A stretch of DNA of 64,000 nucleotides. Origin: UPXZ01 sp049840795. GTDB lineage: Bacteria > Bacteroidota > Bacteroidia > Bacteroidales > Paludibacteraceae. The position numbers were made by a program, and so were the translations under genes. The stretch covers positions 127,410 to 191,409 of the forward strand of contig JASGJK010000031.1 in NCBI GenBank assembly GCA_049840795.1, read 5' to 3'. Below, piece after piece: positions 21,192 to 30,508 of the stretch (position 1 is the stretch's first letter; every line of letters starts with the position of its first letter). Below the pieces are notes generated by a model that did no database searches, was not told where the DNA came from, and saw only the letters and a list, made by a program, of their open reading frames with translations.

Positions 21192-23465
21192 ATGAGGAAA
21201 AAACTACTTTTATGCAGCATTGCTTTAGTAAGCATATTGCAATTTGCTTTTGCTGTTGATCCTGTGGATATTACAGATCAATATTTGCAAAACTATACCA
21301 AGCCTTTTACCACAACAGGAGTAAGTTTAAATAATGGAAACGCACGTTGGCAACAATTAGCGGCTCCTTGGGTAACTCAGAATGATGTTACTGATGGTTC
21401 GGTTATTACTACTTGGCACGCCGATGCAAATAAGGGTAATTCAATGACATTTACTTCCGGTTGGGATGGCTTTTCAAGTACATTACAAAATCTCAAAGTT
21501 TATCAGACCGTAACATTACCCGCCGGTAATTATGATTTGGTAATTTTAAGTCACGGTAGTGCTACCAGTTATGACTGGAATGCTGCCAGCGGAGTATATT
21601 TGGTTGTAGCCAAAGGGGTAGGAATCCCGAACATCGCTGACTTGAGTACTGCTATAAGTTCTACGGTACTAACTAACTTTGTACTTGTAGGAACACAAGG
21701 TCAAGTTACTTTAAATTTTGTATTAACCGAAGAAACAAAAGTTTCGTTAGGCTGCGTGGGAACGATGACTGGCTCTAAATGTGTTGCTATTGCTAAATAT
21801 ACTTTAAATCAATATCTTGGCGCCAACTACAATCCGTTAAAGAACCTGTTAGCCACAGCAAAAGGTTATACAAATGCCGATTATCCTATTGGAACCACTA
21901 TGGGTACATATCCACAAGCTAAATGGGATGCTTTACAGGCAGCAATAGCTTCGGTAGAAGCATTTATTGCGCTGGGCGAAGATGGTACGCAAGAAGCGGT
22001 TGATGCTAAAAAAGCGGAATTACAAGCAGCTATCGATGATTTGAACGGTAGTATTATTTTACCATTTAAGGTAAGCGATGCAAGTAGTACAACTTGGTAT
22101 CAAATTCATGACTGGCGTCCTACTCCAAGTTATTGGCAACTTGGCGAATATACATCTGAAGATGGACAAGTTTCAGCTCCGTTAGCGTTGATTATGTCTC
22201 AAACAAGTGACAATACATTAGACGATCAGTTGTTCAAAATAGTAAAAGCACCTGCTCCTTCAAAAGGATATTACATTTACAACAAATTAATAGAAAATTC
22301 GCCGTTGTCAGCAGATCTTGATAAAAACTTGGTAGCTATTGACGAAACGTCAACAACGCCTACAACTTGGCAGTTTGGAAAAACAATCAACGGTGCTTAT
22401 TTTACAATATTTGTAGAAGGTGATAAAACATCTCAGTTGAACAGCTACGCTGATTACACTCCGCCTTATATAGCATTTTACTATCCCGGAGACGGAGAAA
22501 ACGATTATGGTAACGACTGGACATTTGTAGAATTGGTTGAAGCCGGTAAAACAGATTTTAACGCATTGAAAGTATTGGTTGCTACTGCAAACGGTATGAC
22601 AACAGCTAATTATCCTATCGGAACCGGGGAAAATCAGTATTCACTTGAAAAGTGGAATGCTTTTGTTGCTGTACGTACGCAAGCGTTAGCGCTTCTCAAT
22701 AAGGAAAATACGACTCCACAACCAACACAAGAAGAAGTTGATAATATGGTGACAGCGCTTCAAACTGCTATCAACGATCTGATCGCATCTAAAAATCCTC
22801 CTTTCTTCCTTAGTACAACTACAGATAGCCACTGGTACACAATCAATGATATGAGGACGAATAAAAGCTACTGGAAAGTAGGAAAATATGTCGGAACAGA
22901 AACTATCGATAATCGACTGATCATGGTTAAAGGAGTACCAAGCACAATAACAGACTCATTGTTGTTTAAGTTCGTGAAACCGGAAGATACTTCTCTCTTA
23001 GGATATTACGTTTATAACAAATTGGATAACGTAAATGCGCTTTCCGGTGATGTAGAGACTAATTTTATCGGAATTAACAGTACTCTGTCTGTCTCTACTT
23101 GGTTGTTCGATGAATCTACCAACAAAGGGTATTATCTTATTTCTATCGAAGGTGGTGCAAATCAAGTAAATAGTTATGCAGGATATAATCCTCCATACAT
23201 AGGTTTTTACAATGGAGGTTCTGGAGACGCGGGTAACAATTGGGCGCTTACTCCAAGCAATTTAACATCGGTAAAAGAAGTTAGTGCAAATCAATTGCAG
23301 GTATATGTTGTTAATCGTATGGTTTTTGCTAAAAACTCCGATAGTCAACTTAGCGTTTATAACGTTAGAGGACAGAAGATGGATGCTAAAAAACAATTGA
23401 TACCCGGTGTGTATATTGTAAAAATAGAAAATACACAAGAAGTAACCAAAGTAATCGTTCGTTAA
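21192..23465 (+). CDS. Secreted protein with two internal repeats (FIVAR-like helix plus beta domain) and T9SS-type tail
   Basis: 757 residues, signal peptide about 1-20 (FAFA). After an N-terminal beta domain (about 22-205), two tandem units of roughly 240 residues occupy about 212-455 and 455-690. Each begins with a helical FIVAR-like stretch (LLATAKGYTNADYPIGT; VLVATANGMTTANYPIGT). Each continues with a beta module containing matching pairs: TWYQIHDWRPTPSYW with HWYTINDMRTNKSYW, GYYIYNKL with GYYVYNKL, and NSYADYTPPYIAFY with NSYAGYNPPYIGFY. The tail (LSVYNVRGQKMDAKK, PGVYIVKIEN) looks like a T9SS sorting domain. A binding role is inferred. It is the last gene of the cluster and is followed by strong hairpins. 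Confidence 0.7.
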   Translation: MRKKLLLCSIALVSILQFAFAVDPVDITDQYLQNYTKPFTTTGVSLNNGNARWQQLAAPWVTQNDVTDGSVITTWHADANKGNSMTFTSGWDGFSSTLQNLKVYQTVTLPAGNYDLVILSHGSATSYDWNAASGVYLVVAKGVGIPNIADLSTAISSTVLTNFVLVGTQGQVTLNFVLTEETKVSLGCVGTMTGSKCVAIAKYTLNQYLGANYNPLKNLLATAKGYTNADYPIGTTMGTYPQAKWDALQAAIASVEAFIALGEDGTQEAVDAKKAELQAAIDDLNGSIILPFKVSDASSTTWYQIHDWRPTPSYWQLGEYTSEDGQVSAPLALIMSQTSDNTLDDQLFKIVKAPAPSKGYYIYNKLIENSPLSADLDKNLVAIDETSTTPTTWQFGKTINGAYFTIFVEGDKTSQLNSYADYTPPYIAFYYPGDGENDYGNDWTFVELVEAGKTDFNALKVLVATANGMTTANYPIGTGENQYSLEKWNAFVAVRTQALALLNKENTTPQPTQEEVDNMVTALQTAINDLIASKNPPFFLSTTTDSHWYTINDMRTNKSYWKVGKYVGTETIDNRLIMVKGVPSTITDSLLFKFVKPEDTSLLGYYVYNKLDNVNALSGDVETNFIGINSTLSVSTWLFDESTNKGYYLISIEGGANQVNSYAGYNPPYIGFYNGGSGDAGNNWALTPSNLTSVKEVSANQLQVYVVNRMVFAKNSDSQLSVYNVRGQKMDAKKQLIPGVYIVKIENTQEVTKVIVR

Positions 23466-23500
23466 TAATTTTTATAGTTGGTTATTCGAATAAAAATTCC

Positions 23501-23523
23501 CCTTGCGAGGTTAAATCGCAAGG
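23501..23523 (+). terminator. Small hairpin 35 bp after the secreted-protein cluster
   Basis: An 8-bp perfect stem (CCTTGCGA with TCGCAAGG) with a 7-base loop. It has no T-run of its own and stands directly before the larger nested hairpin, so the two may act together. Confidence 0.45.
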
Positions 23524-23528
23524 AGAAG

Positions 23529-23620
23529 TAAGCCTCCCAAATAAAAAACAGCCTGCAAGATTTGACAAAATCAAACAGGCTGTTTTTTTTGAATACAATA
23601 CGGCTGATTTGGGAGGCTTA
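23529..23620 (+). terminator. Nested inverted repeat with intrinsic terminator inside
   Basis: The inner hairpin (23543-23590) pairs AAAAACAGCCTG with CAGGCTGTTTTT and runs into a T8 tract, a classic intrinsic terminator for the upstream cluster. The outer arms (TAAGCCTCCCAAAT at 23529-23542 and ATTTGGGAGGCTTA at 23607-23620) are a perfect 14-bp inverted repeat enclosing it. The outer repeat is unusual for a plain terminator and may mark a small mobile hairpin element. Confidence 0.75.
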
Positions 23621-23719
23621 CATTGTTTTCATTACTTAAATCAAAAGCAACAAGTGTTTTTTTTTGTATTTTCTTCTTTTTTATTGAAATATTGCCACCA
23701 AATATTTTCTAAAAAATAC

Positions 23720-23727
23720 TATTTTTG
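23720..23727 (+). promoter_or_regulatory. Candidate Bacteroidetes -7 box (TATTTTTG) of the AraC/TPR regulator
   Basis: TATTTTTG fits TAnnTTTG exactly and lies 28 bp before the GTG at 23755. It overlaps the alternative TTG start at 23725, which argues against that start. A good -33 TTTG at the usual 19-21 bp spacing was not found. Confidence 0.4.
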
Positions 23728-23754
23728 TTAGGAAACATCGATAGACAATCTCTT

Positions 23755-25559
23755 GTGAAAACGAAAATCCATATACAATTGCTTAAAATTTATCCAAAAC
23801 AAGTACTCTTTTTGATTGCATTTCTGTTACAGCAAACACTCGCATCCGCTATATCTCAGGAAAAAGCATCTTATCCCGAACTGGAGTTGTATCGCCGAAC
23901 GCTTACTTCTGAACAAGTCTCAGCTTATCAAAAAGCATTAAAGGATTATAACAATATGCCCTATGTCGAAAAAACATATTCAGATAACAAGAAACTGAAT
24001 TGTCGTTACAAAGAGATAATAAGTCTATCTGACACAACATACGATCAAACAAACCTGAAAATTAACGAATTCTATTCACTGTCTCAGAAAGCCGCAAGGA
24101 GACGATATATTAACTTAGAGTTTGAATCACTTTTGCAGGCATTCCATACTGCTTTCTGGTCAGAATATCCTAACTATACAAAAGCTTTCGAAATGGCTAT
24201 TATGCTAGAAAGAAAATTAACTGCGGTTTCGGAGAAGGAATATCCGGATAAGAGAGTCGCTTATTTCAAATTGGGCGAAGCATATTATCTATTCAATGAC
24301 TTTAATAAAAGTATCGAACTGCTTAAACATGCTATCACAGAGAAGCCTCCACGTTCTTTCACTGATTGCGCCAACCTGGATGCCCGTAAAATTATCGGCA
24401 TCTGTTATGCCAATACAAATCGGATGGATACTTCCGATTATTATTTTCAATCTACACTGAAAAGCAAAGATATCGTGCTTAACCGCCCTGTATATAATGC
24501 TATTGCTTTGTCACATCTGGCATGCAATGCCATGCTCAAAGGTGAATACGAAAAATCCCTGGCATTGGATTTGGAGGTGCTACCGTTTTTGAAAAAAGAA
24601 GATGACCACGGACATCTTGCCGGAATGTATGCCTGCCAATGCTTTTCCTATTTCGGATTGGAAGAATCTTCCCAAATAGCTATATTGGCAGACTGTGTTT
24701 TGTATTATGCACAGAAAGATAAATATAACGGAATGAAACATCTGAAACAGGCGTACACTATTTTGGCAAGATACTGTGCCAAGCAAGGAGATATAGATAA
24801 GGCTCAGGAATATAATGATTCTTTAATAAGTATTTATAAGGAAGAAGATAAAGTCTGTAACTCTCAGTATATTGTCCAGGCACAGCAAAACCTTGCAGAA
24901 AACGAAATAGAAACAAGGAAAGCAGAAGCTGAAACACAGCGTAAAGCCCTACTTATTATATCTACCGTATTTATACTATCAGTCGCAGCCTTGTCCGTTA
25001 TAGTAGTGCTTTATCGCCGTAAACAGGTTGCATACAGAGCGTTGGTTAAGAAAAACCAGGAGTGGGCAAACTCAATAGAAGGAATTGAGGACACATTTCT
25101 TCTAATTCGGCTGACAGCAGGGAAGATAATAAAGACAAGTTTATTCCCGTTGGTATAGATAATCCCTCCGACAATGTATCTAAAGAAGATCTTGCCGTCA
25201 TGTCACGTATATTCTCTTTTGTCGTCGGGCAAAAACAATATATTTCGCCCGGTTTTAACCTTGAATTCTTATCGGAACATTTAGGTATCAACCGCAAATA
25301 TCTTTCCAAAGCAATCAATAGTGCAACAGGTAAAAATTTCAACACCTATATCAATGAATACCGGGTAAAAGAAGCTATTCGTCTTCTGTCCGATCCTGCA
25401 AATAAGTTTTTGTCTGTCGATGATATGGGTGTACAGGCAGGCTTTAGCAGCCGTAGTTCTTTCTATGAATCATTCCGTAAAATGACAGGTATTTCACCTT
25501 CTCAATTCAAGAAAACCAGAAAAAATATGTCTGGATTTAAGGATTTTACATCCCTATAA
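23755..25559 (+). pseudogene. TPR-membrane-AraC transcription regulator, frameshifted near 25105
   Basis: A GTG start at 23755 is preferred over the in-frame TTG at 23725. The N-terminal 400 residues are helical TPR-like repeats (YFKLGEAYYLFNDFNKSIELL, CANAMLKGEYEKSLAL) after a short hydrophobic signal or anchor. A membrane helix follows (LLIISTVFILSVAALSVIVV). The frame breaks at about 25105, and the other frame gives a linker (NSADSREDNKDKF) and a complete AraC-type helix-turn-helix pair. That pair includes FLSEHLGINRKYLSKAIN and MGVQAGFSSRSSFYESFRK, ending ISPSQFKKTR. Such regulators sense signals in the periplasm and act on nearby genes. The fimbrial operon 215 bp downstream is the likely target. 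Confidence 0.75.
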
Positions 25560-25664
25560 TAGTCTTAAATACAAAAGCTTACCAATAAATATATCCGGAT
25601 TCGTGAATATGGACTTTTCGGAGGGTCTTTGGCCTATTATTTTAAAAAGTTCACACTTAACTTT

Positions 25665-25685
25665 GCTATATGTTTAACATATAGC
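25665..25685. promoter_or_regulatory. Perfect 21-bp palindrome upstream of the fimbrial operon
   Basis: The arms GCTATATGTT and AACATATAGC pair perfectly around a single central T. The site lies 105 bp after the regulator stop and 88 bp before the DUF3575 start, where an operator would be expected. It could also form a short hairpin, but there is no T-run after it. Confidence 0.45.
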
Positions 25686-25773
25686 TTATCTGTCGGCTGC
25701 TCCAAAAACAGATCAATAAAGGCTGTTCGCATTGCCTTAAAGTATAGAAATTATAAACAAAATAAAGAATAGG

Positions 25774-26344
25774 ATGAAACATCACACACTCTTTATTCTG
25801 CTGTTTGCTTTATCCCTGTATTCCTACGGACAAAGCAACACGGAGTTAATACCTACATACTCACCTAAAGGCAGTATCAGTTTACGGACAAACATACGTT
25901 CCTTGGCTGATGCTTACGCCGAATGTGGGCTTGGAATATAAAACCTCCGACCATGCAAGCCTGATTATTGATGGCAGCTGGGCACACTGGAGCCTGAACA
26001 CCCCAAACAAATACTGGCGGATGTGGAATGTCGCTCCACAGGCTCGTTATTACTTAGGTAAAACCAAGTACAATTACATCGGTGCACAATATACGATGGG
26101 GCAGTATAACCTGACAGGTAATCAAGGCAAATACATGGGAGGAGGGTTTACTCTCGGTCACCAGTTTTATGCAGGCAAAAACCTGATGGTAGATTTAGGG
26201 TTTTCGTTAGGTTACCTGCATCTCTATGACAAAGAAAAATACCAACGTATAAATGATGTAGACTACCGTGACGGGAATAAAACCGCTAACGGCTACTGGG
26301 GCCCGACAGGTATCTCAATGACTTTTGTGTGGAAAATAAATTGA
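25774..26344 (+). pseudogene. DUF3575 outer-membrane-type protein, frameshifted near 25908
   Basis: The gene starts at 25774 with a signal peptide (MKHHTLFILLFALSLYSYGQ). It reads NIRSLADA and then shifts frame into LTPNVGLEYKTSDHASLII, continuing to 26344 (GPTGISMTFVWKIN). Alternating hydrophobic strands and glycine-aromatic turns (GQYNLTGNQGKYMGGGFTLG) indicate a small 8-10-strand barrel of about 190 residues. DUF3575 proteins head many Bacteroidetes FimA/Mfa fimbrial operons, and this one is 10 bp before the FimB-like gene. A one-base indel explains the break. Confidence 0.7.
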
Positions 26345-26354
26345 TAGCAGAAAA

Positions 26355-27180
26355 ATGAAACTAAGAAAGATCCTTTTACTACTGGCAATAGCTGCAATGA
26401 CATCCTGCACTATCGTAGATCTCGAAGAACCACTTAAAGGTAACATAACCCTCGTTACCGATTGGAGCAAATGCACCTCCGGCATCGAACAGCCGACAAG
26501 CTATTCGGTGATAGTGAACAACCAAATGTTGAATTATACACAAGCCACAAACTTACTGCCCGAACTTACTGCCGGAAATTACTCCATCCATATCTATAAC
26601 ACTCCTGAGAAAATAAGCATTGTAGGCACAACCACCTCGGTAGCTACGGCCAACCATCAAGTCGATCCTCTTCCCGGATGGTTGTTCACAGCTACCACTC
26701 AAGCGATATATGCCGACTTTAAAGTGGAAACAATAACTGCCGTGATGCAGCAGCAGGTAAGGCAGTTGACTATAACATTAAAGCCCGAAGGGGGCACAAT
26801 AGGCCGTATAGCAAGCATCTCTGCCATTCTGTCGGAGTTACCGGACATGGGACTTTAAAGCAAACAAACCTGCGGGAAATATGATGAATGTACCTTTAAC
26901 CTTTACCAAACAGGACAATGGAACATGGCAAGCCGTAGTCCGATTATTGGGTATCACAGGTACACAGCAAATGCTTACCGGAACGATCGCATTTGACGGG
27001 GGCTCGCCTACTGACATAACTATGGATAGTGACTTGTCTGCCATCATAGCCAAATTCAATACGGATAAGATAACACCGCTTTGGCTACAAGGTGATATGA
27101 AAGAAACACCAACAGAACTTGGTTTCGTCACCAGTGTTACCGATTGGGTGAGTGTCAATGAGTCTGTTATTGCAGAATAA
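26355..27180 (+). pseudogene. FimB/Mfa2-like fimbrial anchor lipoprotein (DUF5119 type), frameshifted near 26840
   Basis: Starts with a lipoprotein signal (MKLRKILLLLAIAAMTSC) and a beta-rich body (NITLVTDWSKCTSG, LPELTAGNYSIHIYNTPEKI). The first frame ends at 26858. The second frame begins WDFKANKPAGNMMNVPL and reaches 27180. Joined, the protein has about 275 residues, normal for FimB/Mfa2 anchors that hold the fimbrial shaft at the outer membrane and limit its length. Twenty bp downstream lies the first fimbrillin. Confidence 0.65.
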
Positions 27181-27199
27181 AACTAAAATCATACAATAT

Positions 27200-27700
27200 A
27201 TGAAACAAACAATTATCAATCTGTTGCTACTCTTGCCCTTATTATGGCCGGCAGGATGCAGCAGTGACGAGGACACAAACATACAGCCGGAAGTGAAACC
27301 CGGTGATGAAGTGCAATTTAATATCGGTTTTGGGCCTTCGACCCGTGCGACGACCGATATTGCATTCAATACTGTCTTTGAAGACGGAGACGAAATCGGA
27401 GTCTTTGCCCTGAAAGAAGGAACAACAGATGTTGTTGCCCAAAACGTAAGACTGGTGCGTATAAACGGCAACTGGGTATCGGCAACCGATGCCGATAAGA
27501 TTTACTATCCGTTGGATGGAAGTAAACTCGATTTTTACGCCTATTATCCTTATCTGGGAGATCACAATACAACGATGGATAACCTGTCTTTCGAGGTGAA
27601 AGCCGACCAGAGCACGGCAACCAACTACAGTAAGAGCGATTTGCTAACAGCTATCACCATTGGACAAAGTAATAATCTTGGTTCTTACTTATTAAAATAA
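27200..27700 (+). CDS. Fimbrillin-family lipoprotein, truncated
   Basis: The start at 27200 gives a lipoprotein signal (LLLPLLWPAGC). The body matches the N-terminal half of FimA/Mfa1-type fimbrillins: RATTDIAFNTVFEDGDEIGVF, KIYYPLDGSKLDFYAYYPY and ADQSTATNYSKSDLL. It stops after 166 residues (SNNLGSYLLK). The intact neighbour at 27723 is 290 residues, so the C-terminal donor half is missing. The protein could not polymerise normally. The end looks like a deletion joint rather than a simple frameshift, because no continuation was found in the other frames before 27723. Confidence 0.65.
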   Translation: MKQTIINLLLLLPLLWPAGCSSDEDTNIQPEVKPGDEVQFNIGFGPSTRATTDIAFNTVFEDGDEIGVFALKEGTTDVVAQNVRLVRINGNWVSATDADKIYYPLDGSKLDFYAYYPYLGDHNTTMDNLSFEVKADQSTATNYSKSDLLTAITIGQSNNLGSYLLK

Positions 27701-27722
27701 TTATAAACTAAAAAAAAATCGT

Positions 27723-28595
27723 ATGAAAACAAAACTATTAAGTGTATTAACATTATCTGCAGTATTATTTGCAGCATGCAGCAACGACAACGAAGAACCC
27801 GTAGACAATTGGAACGGCGAAATACGTCTGAACACAGCCTCTACTGACTTACACATAACAAGAGCTGCTCCCGATGATCAGATCGCTTCGGGACAGCAAT
27901 TAGGCCTATATATCAGCGAGAATACCTTTATGCCAGTGGTTACCTATACACCGAATCTTGCCTATACAGCGAATGGTACTGGCGGATTGACGGGAACTAC
28001 ACTGTATTACCCCGAAACCGGAAACGGGGTGAAGATATCCGGCTACCATCCGTATAACAGTGGCTTGGCCGATACTTTCGATTTCAGTGTGGCAGCCGAC
28101 CAAAGCGGCAATACCAACTATTACAACAGCGACCTGCTCTACAGTGCAGAGGCAAGCTATGTCCGTCTAGAGACAGCACATACACTGGTATTCGACCATC
28201 TATTGTCTAAAATCACCTATACGCTTGTGGCGGGAAGCGGTTCTCCTGATTTATCCGGTGCGACTGTGAAAATAATCAACACTTTGCCCACTGTGGAATT
28301 TAACCGTATTCTTGGAACAATAAGCGCTGCAAAAGGTACGGTAACAAGAATTACCCCCAACGCAGGCGGAGCAATTATAGTTCCCCAGACTATAGCGGCA
28401 GGCACAAGACTGATAGAAGTAATATTGGCTTCAGGGGGGATTCTTTACCACACTGTTCCTACAGGTGGCGCTATTTTCGTTTCGGGGAAAAAGTATGACT
28501 ATACAATTACAGTAAACCTTACAGGAATAAGCCTGGCTACCAATGTTACCTCTTGGATACCTGATGCAAAACAAGTGACAGCCGAAATGGACTAA
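27723..28595 (+). CDS. Fimbrillin-family lipoprotein (FimA/Mfa1 type)
   Basis: 290 residues with lipoprotein signal (LTLSAVLFAAC). Family features are clear: the TRAAP segment near residue 42 where fimbrillins are trimmed by an Arg protease, LYYPETGNGVKISGYHPY, ADQSGNTNYYNSDLLYS, and the FDHLLSKITYTLVAG strand. The C-terminal half (PQTIAAGTRLIEVIL, KKYDYTITVNLTGI) is also present. It is the only fully intact fimbrillin in this operon. Polymerisation by strand exchange on the cell surface is known for the family. Confidence 0.8.
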   Translation: MKTKLLSVLTLSAVLFAACSNDNEEPVDNWNGEIRLNTASTDLHITRAAPDDQIASGQQLGLYISENTFMPVVTYTPNLAYTANGTGGLTGTTLYYPETGNGVKISGYHPYNSGLADTFDFSVAADQSGNTNYYNSDLLYSAEASYVRLETAHTLVFDHLLSKITYTLVAGSGSPDLSGATVKIINTLPTVEFNRILGTISAAKGTVTRITPNAGGAIIVPQTIAAGTRLIEVILASGGILYHTVPTGGAIFVSGKKYDYTITVNLTGISLATNVTSWIPDAKQVTAEMD

Positions 28596-28598
28596 AAT

Positions 28599-29172
28599 AT
28601 GAAGCAAATTATTTTTCATATCGGGTTGATGATCTATTTGCCGGTTGGTGCAGCAATGACAATGAGGAAGGGGTAAAAGACGACACTCCTATCCTCCTTT
28701 CAGCACAGGCTACAGACGGCCTGCAGACGAGATCAACGATAACCGGCAATCAACCCTTGTTACAAAATATGGGAGTAGGTGTTTACATCAATGAAAACGG
28801 AGGGGCTAACACCTCAATAGCGTCTAATCTACACTGCAAAGGAAGTGCTTCGGGCGGATTAGATTTGCAAGGCGGAGGCTCTCAACCCTATTTCCATCGA
28901 GTGGACGTGGTGTCAAGATATCGGCTTATTATCCGTACAACAGCAGTACTGCCGATACGTATGATTTTAGTGTTGAAACTGATCAGAGTAGTGATGACGA
29001 CTATAATGCCAGCGACCTGCTGTGTAGTGAACAGACAAGTTATACCCGTCAAAGTACGGCTCACAGCCTGCCCTTTAATCACAAGCTGTCACGCATCACT
29101 TATAGTTTACTTGCGGGAAATGGAGCGCCTTCCCTTACCGGGGCAACAGTGAGTATTGTGAATGTATTCTGA
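28599..29172 (+). pseudogene. Third fimbrillin-family gene, broken
   Basis: Reading across three frames gives a fimbrillin-like product. A lipobox (GCSNDNEEGVKDD) is seen after a shift near 28650, followed by a middle part (LLQNMGVGVYINENGG). After another shift near 28905 comes FPSSGRGVKISAYYPYNSS and DQSSDDDYNASDLLCSEQ, then FNHKLSRITYSLLAGNGAP and a stop after SIVNVF. Relative to the intact neighbour it has at least two frameshifts and lacks the last third. It lies 3 bp after the intact fimbrillin and is most likely dead. Confidence 0.6.
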
Positions 29173-29195
29173 CTAACGGTAAAAACTACCATTGA

Positions 29196-29456
29196 CAATC
29201 AGGTTGTTATAAATTTCCCGATCCGAATGCATATCTGAGAAATCTGACAGAAAAAGCCAGAATTATAAATGTCTTTAACGGCAGGCTCACAGCCGCCAAT
29301 GGCACTGGCTTAAGCGACAATCTGTACTGGTCTTCGTCGGAGGTTGTAGGCCTTCCTGTTATTAATGTGTGGATTGTCAATTTCTTCGATGGGCTAATGG
29401 ACTACTACTCCAAGTACAATCCCAATGGCGCGGTGCGGTATGTTTTAGCTTTTTAA
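29196..29456 (+). pseudogene. C-terminal remnant of a fimbrial tip-type or surface protein
   Basis: An 86-residue open frame without a start reads PDPNAYLRNLTEKARI and then DNLYWSSSEVVGLPVINVW, VNFFDGLMDYY and ends VRYVLAF. The pattern (YWSS-E, W-VNF-DG, R-VLAF) is that of the C-terminal domain found in fimbrial accessory and tip proteins and in DUF1566-like secreted proteins. It is joined directly to the broken third fimbrillin, which suggests that the genes in between were deleted. Confidence 0.45.
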
Positions 29457-29629
29457 AGGAACATAGGCTGCTTGCCCGACAAATAGGCAAGCAGCCTTAT
29501 TATAAATCTCAAAAATAATTAAATTATGAAACGACTAGCAGAAACAGCGATGTTCCGAAAGTTGAGTATGCCGGGAGAATTCGATTTCCCCTGCGTTCTT
29601 TCTGCCAAATTTGTCATATCCTCTCAATC

Positions 29630-30508
29630 TTAGTCCGAGTCACCTCCGCATAAATTTGAGTGGTTGTGAGTGGTTGTGATGGAGGGATGCCCCATCATTT
29701 GGCTAAAAGTTTCAATTGGAACACCTTGTGTCAAGCAGATAGTCGTTGCAAATGAAAATCGGCTCATGCGGAATGTCAGCCGTTTATCAATCTTAGCTAT
29801 TTTCGCAAGCCGTTTCAGTTGCCATTTCATATTCACATGAGTTTGTAACTTGAAAACGCTTCCATTCTCTCCTGCAAACTCCGAACCCCTATATCTGTCA
29901 ATAATTTGAATCGAGATATCCAATAGTGGGATATAAGAAGTCGTTCCTGCTTCCTGTCGGTTTAGGACAATCCATAGACTCCCATCTTCCTGACGTTGAA
30001 TATTGGAATGATTTAGATTCCGCAAATCTATACAAGTGATACCTGCGAAAACGCAAAAGATGAATATATCTCTTGTGAAATTCCATATAGCGTGTTTTGT
30101 GTGTACTCTCATCAAATGTTCTATTTCGTCCATTGTAAGCTACGGACATTTGGGTATTATCTTTTCAGAAACGTAATCGAAAAATGGATCTTGCCGTATC
30201 AGTCCTTTATGTTTAGCTTTTGTGATACAAGTTCGCAAGGGAATTAAGTTACATTTGACTGTTCTTGGAGTCATACGCAAGTCTAAGCTTTAGACAAAGC
30301 GAATAGACTTCGATAAATGCAATATCTACTTTCCCGAACGGAATTATCAGTCACATTGTATTTTGTCGCTAGAAAATCTTTCGGATGCCTGTAAGCATTC
30401 GGATATGCAGGATAGGTGGATTCCTTAATTTAAATACCTACACTTTTACGTTTTTCTTCTACCAACTCTGCAAATGCCTACATCAAAGTATTTCAATTCG
30501 TTGCTCAT
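29630..30508 (-). pseudogene. Tyrosine recombinase/integrase, degenerate
   Basis: On the minus strand an integrase can be pieced together from about 30508. The SAM-like arm appears as FIEVYSLCLKLRL, RMTPRTVKCNLIPLR and HKGLIRQDPFFDYVSEKI. After a stop near 30136 the catalytic part follows (LTMDEIEHLMRVH, FAGITCIDLRNLNHSNI). The end reads RFSFATTICLTQGVPIETFS, MMGHPSITTTHNHSNL. The usual HTARHTFAT is replaced by RMSRFSFAT and the final Y-x-H is lost (THNHS), so the active-site tyrosine is missing. About 290 residues remain of a family near 400. It is a remnant of a Bacteroidetes mobile element or phase-variation invertase next to the fimbrial genes. Confidence 0.65.

Noticed and set aside
23725..23754. 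TTG start for the AraC/TPR regulator
   Set aside because: The TTG lies inside a -7 box match (TATTTTTG); the GTG at 23755 is better placed.
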